Shown: piece by piece, positions 35,041 to 46,644 of the stretch
Position numbering within the stretch: the first letter of the stretch is position 1
How the letters are laid out: each line of letters begins with the position of its first letter
From: Sipunculus nudus
Lineage: Eukaryota; Annelida; Sipuncula; Golfingiida; Sipunculidae
DNA: 64,000 bases
Assembly: GCA_026874595.1 (NCBI GenBank)
Contig: CM049312.1
Location: forward strand, 53,879,429 to 53,943,428
Direction: 5' to 3'
Program-made: the position numbers and the translations under genes
Notes under the pieces: model-generated
Seen by the model: the letters and a program-made list of their open reading frames with translations, nothing else
Databases searched by the model: none
What the model was told of the DNA's origin: nothing

Positions 35041-35164
35041 AATATGTGTGGATTTTTTTTGTCATCTTTACATCGTTCTATAACATACCTTAAACTTATC
35101 ATTTATTGTGACATTTGGTATGCTTTAAAGGTAGTCAATATTCATTATTTAGCATTCGTTTCAG

Positions 35165-35305
35165 CAGATAAACTCCTCCCTGAGTCTACAAATACCTGAC
35201 ACGCCACAAGGAACGCTGTCAAAAAAGGTCAAATTTAACAGAGCCCACCTTAATCCTGACAAACAAGGCACCGTGAGGTCAACGCGGTCTGAGAGGACCT
35301 ACAAG
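35165..35305 (+). CDS. Nested gene, exon 5
   Basis: 141 nt, 47 codons, phase 0-0, acceptor CGTTTCAG/CAG and donor AAG/GTGAGACA. The double CAGCAG is a NAGNAG acceptor, allowing in-frame loss of one Gln. It reads QINSSLSLQIPDTPQG, TLSKKVKFNRAHLN and PDKQGTVRSTRSERTYK. The sequence turns from acidic to basic here. KVKF fits the RVxF-type docking motif for protein phosphatase 1, a short motif that is common by chance. I found no following exon to the right, so the gene is open-ended. Confidence 0.65.
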
Positions 35306-35526
35306 GTGAGACACGTGACTGAGGATTAACCTGGTGACGAGAGTGTATAATTACTAACTTAGGATCGTGGTGTGGCGGCAGGAGTAGGATAAAGTTGATA
35401 CTCAGGAATGTCCCTACCTCAGACCTACGCTTTAAATATCATATGATGGGCCAAATCTTTCGTTTCATGAATGGCATAAGATACGTTATAAATAGCCTAA
35501 AACAATTCCTTCCTCATTTTCCTAAC

Positions 35527-35572
<46 letters not shown>

Positions 35573-37516
35573 TCAAAACGGTATTAAAACCTCAATCATG
35601 GTCTATTTTGTCTTTTTTAGTCCTTATATGTCATGTTATTACACAGTTTTCTTATAATTCTCGGAATGTTCCCCGTGTTAAATTTTATTTGATTTTGTCC
35701 AAGGCTTTGACCACTATAACACCTGTTGTCTAACATTTTGTTCAGAGTATACAGTATTACAACATAAGGAAGATAAAGTAGCATAAAATTTATAAATAGT
35801 TCAAGTTATACTTTAGGTTAGGGTTGCATTTGTATTTGTTAGCAGACATTGTGTTTCATCGATACGACGATACAACATTAAAAGCGTATCCGTAACCGTA
35901 TCGACGTACTGTGTCGATATGTATTGATGTATCGATAAATTCATACAGTCCCACCGTTACCCTTCCCACTGCTACAAGGGGCTTTATGAAAAGACTTATA
36001 GTCGGTTTCATTACCTCATGCCCACCTGTTTTTTTATATGAATATTTTTATTAGTTACATTTCGAGGGGGAAAATGACAGTGTATAGGATAAAAGGGCCT
36101 TATTTCAAACAAAATGAATAAATATCAACCTTAAGGCGAAAAAAATAAAAGATATGGTTCTCAGGCACCGCCCGCGTCAATTTTAACCCCCCCCCCCCCC
36201 CACATCAAACATTTTTATTTTGATTTTCATCTTTCAAGAAGATAAAATGATACAATTTTGATTTCCTTTGTAATGTATCGCTTTTACCTGTATGGCAAAA
36301 AAATCTGTTTTTTTTTCATGATTTTCCATTATCATTTAACATTTTTATCGAAACATACAAAAAAAGGTAAAAGAAATAAAATATCGCCGCCCGCATTAGT
36401 TTCTGGAAAAAAAGTGCATGAGAACCAAACCTTTTTATTTATTTATTTTTTTTTGGCCTAAACTTTATTTCAGAAACATAATTATTCAAAATATGAGCAA
36501 TCAGTCTACATTTCACCACATATCAGACCTACATGTGGCGGTCAAGGTCAATGGTCACATGCAAAAATAAGCTCAGTTGACACCTGCTGATTGGATGGAA
36601 CCATGAAAACACTCTTAAAATATAACCAGCTAAAACAAAGATGGCTACGAATGACGGGGCACATCTGATATGCCAGATCTTTGTGAAGAGACCAAAACGT
36701 TGTTAAACATAAACTGGAAATTTGTTATAAAATTCATAGCTGACATATTAAGTTGTCACTTCCATTTGTAGTTTTCTAGGAAATTATATAAAATATAAAC
36801 TTTTAAGAAAATAATCCCCCAAAACCCAGTGGACACAGGTAGGTGGAACGGAGTATAGATATGATTGACAACTTTAACTCGACAGAAACACACGTGGGCA
36901 GTTTATCAATTACCTGATCTGTCACATAAAGGTTACAGACATATGTGCGACTTAGATAACTGATCACCCAAAAAGATAAACAAGTTATTTTAAGTCTCAT
37001 TATGTTCCTTGTATATAAAATCTAAAAATAACTCAAAATTTCTGGGTAGAGCCACCGGGATATTAATCAGAATCCTTAACACATGATATACTTGCACGTG
37101 TCGTAAAAAATAATCAATACTTGCAAAATAATAATAACTGTTAAACAGTGATTATCAGATACGAGGATCGTCATGACCATTCATCAATGACTTACGTATC
37201 AGTGAGGCCATGTAGGTCTACACACGCGAGGCAGCCTAACCGCCGCATTCACCTTGCTCTGGTTTTACCGCTGCCATTTTTTATGCGTAGTTATGGATTC
37301 AGGCACTAGATAGCGGGGCGGCATCCATCGTGTGTAAGATGTAAATTGCAGCCAATGGAATACCATCAGTTATTCAGAATGGAAGTTATATGGCTGCGAC
37401 CAAAGTCGGGATTGCCGTGTGGACCCTGGGCCTGGTGGATGTAGACCCTCATCCCGAACCTCCTGATCATGTAATGGGTGGGCGGATTGAAAACTTACTT
37501 TTGCGGGGCCGTATGC

Positions 37517-37562
<46 letters not shown>

Positions 37563-38815
37563 GCAGCCGTTGTCGTCAGCCACTATTGTCAGCTGATCAA
37601 TTGAACTTTCGCTACATTTGTGATATAATTGGTCTATTATTTCCTCCCGACTATTGGTGGTAAAATCCAGGAAATCAAGCCAAAGCTAGTGTTGAAGGAT
37701 GGTGTGTTTAGAGAGTACGTTCCATGCTTCGTTCCCTGCGCCAGTTATATGATTAATTACAACGAAATTTTTATATTACGACAACCAGACTAAATACAAA
37801 CTCTGTAATACAGCTGGTGCCGAAATCCGAGTTACTGTCAGGACTTGAATTCAGGACTCGAGTACTCGTGTACACGATTCAGTTTAGACATTTATATTGG
37901 GCTAGACTCGTGATATAAGCCGTAGAGCGGAATGTGCCGCAACGGCAACCCATCTATATTCTAGTCAACATTAGTCTTCGAGTGATAATTTAGCACAAAA
38001 GGATACATGTGCACTCAAAAACCAAGCTCAAAATAAGTCTTTATGGTAAGGAGTAACTTCCTGTATCGCGCATAAGCTTGCTGCTGTCGATAACAAAAAT
38101 ATTTTCATCCTCGTAGAGCCTTTTGTCTTCGTTGTGCGGTCGTGCTTCGAAGTGTGGTCTTTGTTGCACAATGAAAAGGCACTCTGCCGCTAATATGCTG
38201 GTCGGAGATACTCTAATATCAGTGCTGGGGCCGAAAGGGCGCTACTACTCCTGCAGACTCAGCTATTGAGTCACACAGATGATACTACTGATTGGACCTA
38301 TATACATTTTCAAGCAAATTTAAGTAAGCTTTTCAGAACGATAGCAAATAATCGTATCACCTATTTACTTCTACGCGTATCGACTGTATACCTTAATAGA
38401 CACAAGTGCAACTGGAAAAATCACTTGTATTCGTCATATATTAAATGGCAGAATTGGTAATGCGTGTTTAAACGTCCTGTATCGATGCCATCGTGTTCGG
38501 CTGAAATGATATAGCTTGCGATACGATACGAGTATTGATCCATCGTGATCCGTTATCCGATATAAGGTTCAAAATAATGTTTTATTTGTTCAAAGCAAGA
38601 TATCCTAACTCTCCTTATATATATTTTTTAATTATAAATAAAATTTTGTTCTAAACAGTTGTTCAATTAGATACGTGCACATTTTTTTACGTTAAATGGC
38701 GTTGACAGGCTATTGTGTGCCGAACGCCGATATCTATTGGATGATCAAGTATCGTCATTGTAATGACTTCGGACATATGACGATACTGATATGATGTAAT
38801 ACTGTCGCGATGCAT
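35306..38815. other. Intronic stretch, repeats only
   Basis: (TA)n at 35530-35568 and 37519-37559. A CGATA-rich patch at 35860-35945 resembles 38500-38580 and 38720-38815 (GTATCG, ATCGATA, GATACG words). A C run lies at about 36190. No further exon of either gene was accepted. Confidence 0.4.
36230..36440 (+). repeat. Dispersed repeat, family B, copy 1
   Basis: Shares with 59660-59860 the phrases ACAATTTTGAT, CTTTTACCTGT, CATTTTTATCGAAACATACA, AAAAGGTAA and AAAAAGTGC.TGAGAACC in the same order. Unknown element. Confidence 0.6.
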
Positions 38816-38819
38816 CGGC

Positions 38820-39085
38820 CCTTCTCTCGAGTGCTCGAGTTTACGCGTGTTTGCGGTGTGTTCGCAACATATCTCATGCAATCTAGAACGGAATCTCATG
38901 AAATGTTCAAGGCATTTCGGGTATGGACCAGGCAAGAATCGATTTGATTTTGTATGGCTCTGGATCATGATCCGGATTCAGGAACGACATGGATGTTCAC
39001 AAATGTAAAGTCACTTATGCACGAATGAACCTGGGAATATGGTCCGAATAAATGAAAGCAAATCCCGTTTTGAGACCCCCCCCCC
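38820..39085 (+). repeat. Dispersed repeat, family A, copy 3
   Basis: Motifs GAACGGAATCTCATGAAATG, GGCATTTCGGG, ATCATGATCCGGATTCAGGA, GTAAAGTCACTTATGCACGA and AACCTGGGAATATGG, in the same order and orientation as 10890-11165. It lies close upstream of SLC13 exon 1 on the genomic map, inside intron 1. Confidence 0.65.
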
Positions 39086-39938
39086 ATCCAACCACCACAC
39101 ACACACACACCTGGAGGAGGCTTGCGTTACTTAAGAGTACATATTTCTAGTTTGTTATTCCTTTATTTATGTCTCTCCTACGCTGCTGTTTATCATAGTT
39201 ACGTGTCATATTCGAAAGTAACATGCTTTTATTTCTTCATTCTACGTGTCATTGTTATCACTGCATGAACCACATAGTGATTGAGGGATGTTTGATTACG
39301 CATAAACTACAGAGCGTCCTTTAATATTTTTTACAAGTATGAAGGTACCAAATTCATGTAAACACACACTCCTATACAAACCATATGATAATAGGCACTT
39401 ATGTACCATGATTTGTTGGATAAGACAATACTAATGGATGATGTAATATTACTATTAGAGAAGGCAGAGAAATGGGTAAACGGTTGATGATGGGTAATTG
39501 TAATTATTTTATTTCTTCTAATGTTGAGATATTTGAGTCCTTATGCAGCTCACCAAGCCCAATTAAGCGCCGTGTACACTCAGTTCCCCGGGTACCTCTC
39601 AGTGGGACGTATCACGCCGGAAATAAAGAAGTGGCTCAATAACATCTTCGACACTTTTTTACTTCCAAATGTCTTGCTCTAATGACGTATGTGTATACAG
39701 CCACAATCAACAAAATCCGATACACACAAGCACAGATTTTCTTCTGAATTTACATAGTAATACCTGCACCACCATTGGTCACGAACACACAAAATAAAAG
39801 ATAACTAAATGCTGCAGATTGGTTCTGTACGTAAAAACTTTGCAGTTGCCAGTAACAAAAGAAGCTGTATAAAGAACACCAATAGATTATTTTTAAAATA
39901 TATATCTTATATGGTGCATACGAGGAAAAAAAACCTAC

Positions 39939-40037
39939 CGGTGTTCCTATATGTAGCGGTAGAGGTAGGAGTATGACCGGCACAAGAAGCACAATCAAAG
40001 GCTTTTTATAGATCCACAACCACCGGAGAGGGTTCAT
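39939..40037 (-). CDS. SLC13-family cotransporter, exon 1 with start codon
   Basis: 33 codons: MNPLRWLWIYKKPLIVLL, VPVILLPLPLHIGTP, ending at donor CCG/GTAGGTTT in phase 0. The basic-aromatic start followed by the first transmembrane helix ending in a LLPLPL motif is the SLC13 N terminus, and it joins exon 2 (EAKCGY) exactly where family members continue. The ATG at 40037 is the first in frame after a TAA 18 codons upstream, which fixes the start. There is no cleaved signal peptide; the first helix is a signal anchor. The following intron is about 30.5 kb and hosts the nested plus-strand gene. The donor GTAGGT is weaker than those of the other exons. Confidence 0.9.
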
Positions 40038-40480
40038 GATGAACACAGTTCTGCGTAGTCCAAGTCCCTCCAGACGGTAGGCGACAACAAGTTACACAGC
40101 CACGATGAATCCAACCGGAGCTAAATTATTCAGCAAGTTTCTTCTAAAAGATAGTTAGTTCTGTATCTTTGACAATTATAGTCTTTGATTGTTAGATGTG
40201 AATATAGTTATACGTCGTCTTCTGTCATGTGCTAGGTTAGATGAACGTTGGCCCCGCCCATCCGGAGCAACGTATTCAATACCTGTACAGGATGCTTCTG
40301 TCGCTGGGTCGTTGGTTTACCTTGTTATTGAATCCTCAGGTTTACTGCGTTCTAGTTTGTTTGTGTTCCAGGCTTCGTCTATTGGTTGTGTACTAGAACG
40401 CAGCGTTGACTGTCACTTCACAGTACGACTTATCTGTGTGCACAATGGCAGCTGTCGCCTCACCACACTAGTTTAACAGG
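40038..40480 (-). promoter_or_regulatory. Presumed SLC13 promoter region
   Basis: Upstream of the start codon lie a GC box (GGCCCCGCCCA on the plus strand, near 40249) and a CCAAT box (ATTGG on the plus strand, at 40381-40385). The CCAAT lies in the 35-bp gap of a perfect 12-bp inverted repeat, CTGCGTTCTAGT at 40345-40356 and its complement at 40392-40403. The CpG density is higher than in flanking DNA. No TATA was recognised. The transcription start is not known. Confidence 0.4.
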
Positions 40481-40679
40481 ACGACGCGCTTATATCAAAT
40501 AAGAACTCTTTAAAATGCCCATGTGTGTTTGAACACATAATTGATACCAAGATGGCGCGAGTATTGAACTTTGATTAATTTTATGTGACTCAATGCGTCA
40601 CCTTTCACCTCCTAAGAGATTACAGACAAGTAGACATCTTGGAGATTTTGTATGGCTTATCCGACAAGTCAGCCGAGGG

Positions 40680-41112
40680 CTTTTTTTTATTTTATTTTTT
40701 TGGTGGAGGTAACCGCCTTCATTTTTGAATGCTGACTTATCTTATTCTTAATCTAAGTATGTACATCTGCAGAGTTTTCATTTTAGTTTGGGACTCCTTG
40801 ACAGGGCGGTAGCACTCGCTTCCTATCATTATTTTGTTACCTGGTGTCACCCAGGCCCGGTGTCTACCGCACCTGCGGGTCCTGGGTGTGTAATCATCCC
40901 CATTGCTGAGTCATAACACCGAGGAACCCCCTAAAGACGCACTCGTATGTGAGTTATACACGGATGTGGGGCACAGCCTTCCCACAGCCTGCAGAGCGCC
41001 CACCCTGGGTGGGGGCCGACCGTGAAAAACTTCACCGCCTCGGCTAAGATTCGAACCCACGATCTCCCGGCTTTGAGTCCTGCGCTCTTCCCCTGAGCCA
41101 CAGAAGCCGGTT
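40680..41112 (-). mobile_element. tRNA-derived SINE with target-site duplication
   Basis: Read on the minus strand it opens GGCTTCTGTGGCTCAGGGG with A-box TGGCTCAGGGG, then GATCGTGGGTTCGAATC with B-box GGTTCGAATC, a tRNA-unrelated body including CGGTCGGCCCCCACCC, and ends in an A-rich tail (AAAAAAATAAAATAAAAAAAA). AAGTCAGCCGAGGG at 40666-40679 and AAGTCAGCCGAAGGG at 41113-41127 flank it as a 14-15 bp duplication. It is full length at 433 bp and inserted about 0.64 kb before the SLC13 start codon, in the same orientation as that gene. Confidence 0.9.
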
Positions 41113-41299
41113 AAGTCAGCCGAAGGGTTGATATCAAGCAATTCATGATAACTTTACTACAGCTAACACTGTTTTATCTTTATTGAAGTACCCATTAAAA
41201 AGATCAACCGAGAGAAAATAAAATGTAAACTGTCAAGTGAATGTGGCCCTTAAGCGTCTTGTTTATTTGTTAAGGGTACTACTTTGCAGGAGCCGGCCT

Positions 41300-41556
41300 G
41301 CTGTCCGATATTACAAGCAAAATCTTAGTGACGTTAGCTGATGGTACAAGTAAAATCTTATTAACGGTAGGCCGATGTTAACAGAAAATCCTGTTGCCGA
41401 TGGGCCGATGGTACAAGCCTAATCTTGGTGCAAGTGGGCAATTGATAGATGCAAAATTTTGTTGCCGGCAGGCGATGGTACAAGCAAAAGTAGTCATGCC
41501 AGTGTGGCGATGGTTAAAGCAAAATCTTGATGCAAGTGGACCGACGATACAAACAA
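41300..41556. repeat. About 38-bp tandem array, seven units
   Basis: Units share GATGGTACAAGCAAAATCTTG and then a TTGCC/GGTAGGCC-like part, with substantial drift. It lies directly beside a family D copy that begins at about 41560. Confidence 0.6.
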
Positions 41557-41559
41557 TCA

Positions 41560-42110
41560 TTCTTATTTTTTGTCCCCCGCCGTCGCTGAAGGCGCTGTCG
41601 GCGGGAGACATAGAAATGGTGAGCGCCCGTCCGTCGTGCAGTCCGTCCGTCACAGATAAGATGTTAACATAAAAGACAGTCTCAAAACTTGCGGCATTGA
41701 TGCACCTCATGACGGGCTAGGTCAAGTTCGAATATGGATGACCCTGACGCATTTTTCAAAATCACAGAGGTGATAATGCTAAAATTATGTTAACGCAATA
41801 ACTTGAAAAGAATTTGAGGCACGGTAACTAATCTTGAAGTATTGATAAACTTCATGAAGGGCTAGACCAAGTTTGAACATGGATGACCTTGCACATTTAT
41901 CAGGGTCAATGAGACGATAATGCTGAAATGATGTTAATACAATAACTTGACAAGAATTTGAGATACGATAACCAAACTTGCAGTATTGATACACCCTATT
42001 AAGGGCTAGGTCAATTTCGATTGGGGATAATTTTGATGCAGTTAACAAGGTCACAGAGGTAATCTTGGTGGACGACAATGACCCATCTCAAATTCCATGC
42101 AGGTTTTTTT
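41560..42110 (-). repeat. Dispersed repeat, family D, reverse copy
   Basis: Reverse orientation of 33590-35040. It contains CAAGTTCGAATATGGATGACC, AATAACTTGA.AAGAATTTGAG and GGGCTAGGTCAA, three times in tandem. It begins GCGGGAGACATAG...GCCCGTCCGTCGTGCAGTCC, a terminal phrase typical of this kind of mollusc repeat. Confidence 0.6.
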
Positions 42111-44689
42111 TTCAGCTACACCCAAAACAAGCGCGGGACGTGCCAGATATGTTGCACATATCAACTTATTTCTTGTCTCAATGAATAGCCGACTTTCAGG
42201 CTAGGATCCTCTTACAGGGTCAACTAGTGCTCATCTTCTGATCAGCAGTTGTCCTTTTGTTGTCAAACACCTCTGAATTGATTCATTGAATTGAGCCTTG
42301 AAAAGAAACAGCCATATTCTTTTTATGACCCTTCAGTATTTCGTGCATATTTCTCATTTGCCCGTTACTTTATCTGCAGCTAATGGGATGTTGCAATTAA
42401 ACCCTGTTAGGCCATAGAACACACGGTGAAAGAATACGTATACCTGTTCACACGAACCATCAAGACAACACCTGTCCTCCTCCATTTAATAGTGACAGGA
42501 AATCCATCACGACCGAAAGTGAACGACCAGTCCGGTCTCTCGCTGCGCATATTTGTTAGATAAACAAGACTGACTGTTCATATCACATGGGAAATTAGCC
42601 AAGTCATTCTTCGAATTTTACTAATGTTACAAAATATCATTATAAACCAACCAGGCATGTGGTCGACCAGGTACAAGTACCTGACCCATGCGATACCACA
42701 CGAGATGCTGGGCCTGTATCACGGCCCGGTATTAGAGTGATATCGGCCCCGTGAGTCAGTATCAGCTCGCAGAAATGCACTTGGGTCAAGCGCACCAATA
42801 CTATCCTGTCGCAGTCGTCACGATACATTCATTCGCATCAATTTCTCTCGCTCACTGTTGTCCTCTACTCGACCGCTATTTGTTCAGGACCATGAATGTT
42901 CCGACCCATAGCGGTTACGTATTTTCGTAAATTTTATCTCATAAGTTTTGTTCTTATAGGACATCAATTAAGTTAACTCTTTTATATGGCGTTATCTGGT
43001 GATTTATTGGCCTTTCGAATTCCTAATTACCTTTGCCCATACTTGAAAAATTAAATCAATCTGGAAGATGTTATTTGTGAGAACAACATGGAGATGATGC
43101 TGGTTATCACGTTAACGGTAAATGCGGTCTTTGCCAGAATTACGTCAGTGGAATGGGTCCGCGCCAAAGCAAAAGGACTGTCATGCACTCGAGAATATGG
43201 ATTTCTTTTTATGTGTCAGTCTGCCGTTTTTTTTCATGAAATAAAAAGAGGATATGGTTGATATCATGCGTGAATATTTTTAAAAATTATGAATTTTTGT
43301 TGTGCCTATACGTTTACCTTTTTTCGGTCGTTGCGGGCCTCTAATAGGCTAGACCGGTCATAAGGTTTAAAATGTAAGATTAAGAAAAGAGAATATTCAA
43401 TCACACCACATAGATTCAAAAGGGGGAAACCGACGGTTCCCAACCTATATGGCCAACCTGTCCTTAGGCATGTCTCTTATGGCCAGGCACATAGTTTACT
43501 ACTTGCCGTGCCTTTGTTTGTTCCTGGAACCTTCGGTCCCGCACAGAAGGCGAGGCCATGATATAATTTGCTGCTACAAGTGAGCCATATTAGAACTCAC
43601 TAATAACTGATTAATGCCGGGGTGTACTTATTACTGTAGGATCTCTCCTAATATTTTTTGGTGATTTGCCAAAAATTCTTTTGACCTAGACCTGCATACA
43701 AAGCCTGGTCTGGCAGACTTAGAGCTTCTTAATTCACCTGCCTATAGGTGAGACTGATGTAATCTGTTCAAATGTGTTGGATAAGAATTTTTTACGGCAT
43801 GTAACATGAAATGGGTGTTTTTGTGGTAAGGACATCAAAGAATAAGTCAAGCGCAGGTGCATGTAAAGAGAAGATGCTTCCTGTGACAAATTTGACAAAT
43901 TTTGATTTTTGAGTTTGACAATTGACACAAGTAGTCCCGGCCGTCCCACAATCAATAACTGGAAGAGGTTCCTTTTGAGTAGAATGTACCTCTAGCAGAG
44001 GGTAACCTTGATAAGAACAGTCCTGTTTCATACAGAAAAATAAATGGGCAAATCCATTAAAAATGAAACGGGGTTATTGATGCTTTTTCTGTAATGCTTG
44101 TTTTTATAGAGAGGGAATATGACAAATATTTATATCGCCAGAAGTACACTCTTTCCGATTACCTACCACGTGACCTGATAATATCAGAGAGAGTTATGGT
44201 TACGCCGCTTCCATCTCAAACCTTATTAACTTTACAACGAGCAGAATTTTTCTCTATCTGTCAGTTACATTCCGATAAACAATTTTTTTTTCTTTGTTGG
44301 TTCATGTGTTTCATAACATTTTAATATAAAATTACCTGTTAAACTAGAGTCATGTGTCGACATAACAATCGATACGAATAAGAAATGAGCTCCGATAATA
44401 ATTGTTATCAGAAAATAAAATAAACAACCAATTCTGTGATTATTAATTGAATATTTGCCACGGAAAAGTTCAGCCATAAAGATTGCAATTAAAAATAGAT
44501 TTTAAGGTAAATAAAGTAAAATTCAACATCTGACACATTGCTAGTTTCATCAACGTAATACAATACCAGCCGCGGATAGTTGTTGCAGGGTGAAGGTATC
44601 TGGGTACTATTTAGTGTTATAGTTTCTCTTGTCTCTTGTGCGATAGGCAACAATAATTTTATATATACTATTTATTATTTATTTATATA
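42111..44689. other. Intergenic stretch without accepted genes
   Basis: Two CpG-bearing open patches exist. 42640-42828 (minus) has ELILTHGADIT, which resembles one ankyrin half-repeat. 43734-44031 (minus) shows two overlapping frames (QDCSYQGYPLLEVHSTQ and FVTGSIFSLHAP) with no family match. Neither has convincing splice sites. The rest is AT-rich. Confidence 0.35.
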
Positions 44690-45760
44690 TTTATATTAAT
44701 AAATCTTTATTCAGGGTGTTTTGTTCAGACAATGTCTGATCTTCCACAAGGCCCTGATATAAAAATACAATGTAATGCAATATACACTGGTGAACTTTTA
44801 AAATTAAATTAGAACTAAATCAATCCTTTGTAAAAGATATGACAAATTGTTTTATGCTTTTTGAAACTGTAAAGAGAAGGGCTATTCTTCACATCAGCTG
44901 GTTACCTATTCCATAGCAGGGGGCCATGATATATGAATGAGTTTTCTAAGATATTCTGTTCGTGCTTTAGGCATGGACAATGCTCCATTTGCGTTTGCCC
45001 GTGTCTCGTATCCATGCACGTCTGTGACCTAGCTCAAGCGCTCTAATAAATAAGATGGGCATTTGCTGTTAATGCATTTATATAACAAGATGAAAGTCAT
45101 GTAAGCTCGCCTCTCTGCTACTGATTGGATTTCGAGAGCAGTCCGTAGATCACTGGTGCTTCTCTTATGATTGAACATATTGCAAATTATTCTAACTGCG
45201 CGATTCTGTATTTTTTAATCAGATTGGTTTTAGAAGTGTAACCCCAGATAGTCATCCCATTGTCTACGTGAGGCTGAATAAAACCTTTGTATATATTTGA
45301 TAAGATTCCCTTTGGCAAGAATCTGCTTGAACAGAGCGCCTAATTTCGATGATATATAATGTACGAGACAAATGTTCAATATGATCCGACCAATTTAGAT
45401 GGTCATTTAAAACAATGCCTAAATATTTCATCGTAGTACTTTGTTTTATGGCCGTTTGGTTAAGTGTAATATTCAATGGAAAATAAGACATGTATCGCGA
45501 TCTGAAAAGTAGTGAATAAGTTTTGTCAACATTTACTATTAATCTGTTTTGTATGAACCATTCGGATAAGTTATTTACTCCCGTTTGCAATTCGTGTTTT
45601 ACCTTTAGAGGATGTCACCATTGTCATCCGCGTTTATATTACAATGACAGTTTCCCACGTGTTTGTTCATGTCGTTCACGTAAAAGAGAAATAAGAGAGG
45701 TCATAGTATGGAACCCTGGGGGATGCCCAAGACTATGCATTTTAACGCTGATGTATTGTT
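44690..45760 (-). mobile_element. Degenerate 5'-truncated LINE (CR1/L2-like)
   Basis: On the minus strand: GIPQGSIL.PLLFLFYVNDM, then NADDN in place of the (Y/F)ADD catalytic box, then LSEWFIQNRLIVNVDKT, MKYLGIVLNDHLNW.DHI, and further down ERRAYMTFILLYKCINSK followed by PSYLLERL. These are the reverse-transcriptase palm/thumb and C-terminal motifs of CR1/L2-type non-LTR retrotransposons. The frame is broken several times by stops and shifts and the aromatic residue of the catalytic box is replaced. The 3' end runs GGAAGATCAGACATTGTCTG...AATAAAGATTTATTA. It is an old, inactive copy. Confidence 0.8.
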
Positions 45761-46079
45761 TCCACTCCTACTCGATCACCATACTCCGACAATCGCCAAC
45801 AATCAGTACAAACATTTCTCCTGCTGTTACCTACCCTGACTATTAGTACTAGATATGTGCCCGTCATTCTGAATACAGGGTTGGTCCTGAATCTATCAAT
45901 ATTCGTGACCAAGAGAAGTTTTCGTAATTGTGGGGTCGTCATAATTGTTTGGTGGTCCCTAGACGGGGTTCTACTGTATAAAGATATATTGTATTGACTT
46001 TAAAATAATTTAGAATAGTTGTATAACATGATGTTGATAATCAGTTTAGAGGCCTCAGAACTCGATACTGAGTAACTAG

Positions 46080-46235
46080 CTGCTTTTTGCCCTAATACAC
46101 AACCACAGTTTCCGACGGACGGCGCTGCGATAGCCACTTCGAAAAATAATTTGAAATATCTCTAGACTTGTGGAAAAAATATGAAAATTGACCCCACTAG
46201 GACACACTTTGCAAAACCCCTTACAGTTGGAGACC
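46080..46235. repeat. Dispersed repeat, family C, copy 2
   Basis: See 2740-2925. Phrases CAGTTTCCGACGGACGGCGC, TGAAAATTGACC and TAGGACACACTTTGC keep the same order. Followed by unique sequence up to the element at 46645. Confidence 0.45.
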
Positions 46236-46644
46236 AAACACGTGCATATTCGATAACTCGGAGGAGTTCCGTACCAAAAGGCGAGTGTGACCACGATTAA
46301 TTGCATGATATAACAATACAGACATATCCCATATTTTCAAGGGCGTAACAGATGGGAGCTCGCCTGGGAGCTCAGAGGCCCCGAGTTACAGCGGTGGAGG
46401 CGCCTGGCACGAGTTAATTACATTTCTGGTCATCTTTTTTATTAACAGTAATTTTATACCGTTTATATTCGATTGACACCTTTTACATTTTATAAAATAT
46501 ATTTTAATAACAATGACGGTAAAAATGAAAACACTGCTGCAACAAATCATACACGAACACATACAAATGGAGGTCTGACGAGCAAATACTTTGTCCTGCC
46601 ACCTGGTGGAGAAACTATTAACTAAATAGTTGAGTTGGTCCTAT

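Noticed and set aside
41050-41112. A tRNA gene on the minus strand
   Set aside because: A- and B-boxes are present but the sequence continues into a 433-bp body with A-rich tail and target duplication, so it is a SINE head.
42640-42828. ELILTHGADIT, like an ankyrin half-repeat
   Set aside because: Only one half-motif, no second repeat, and the putative donor (GTACTTG) is poor.
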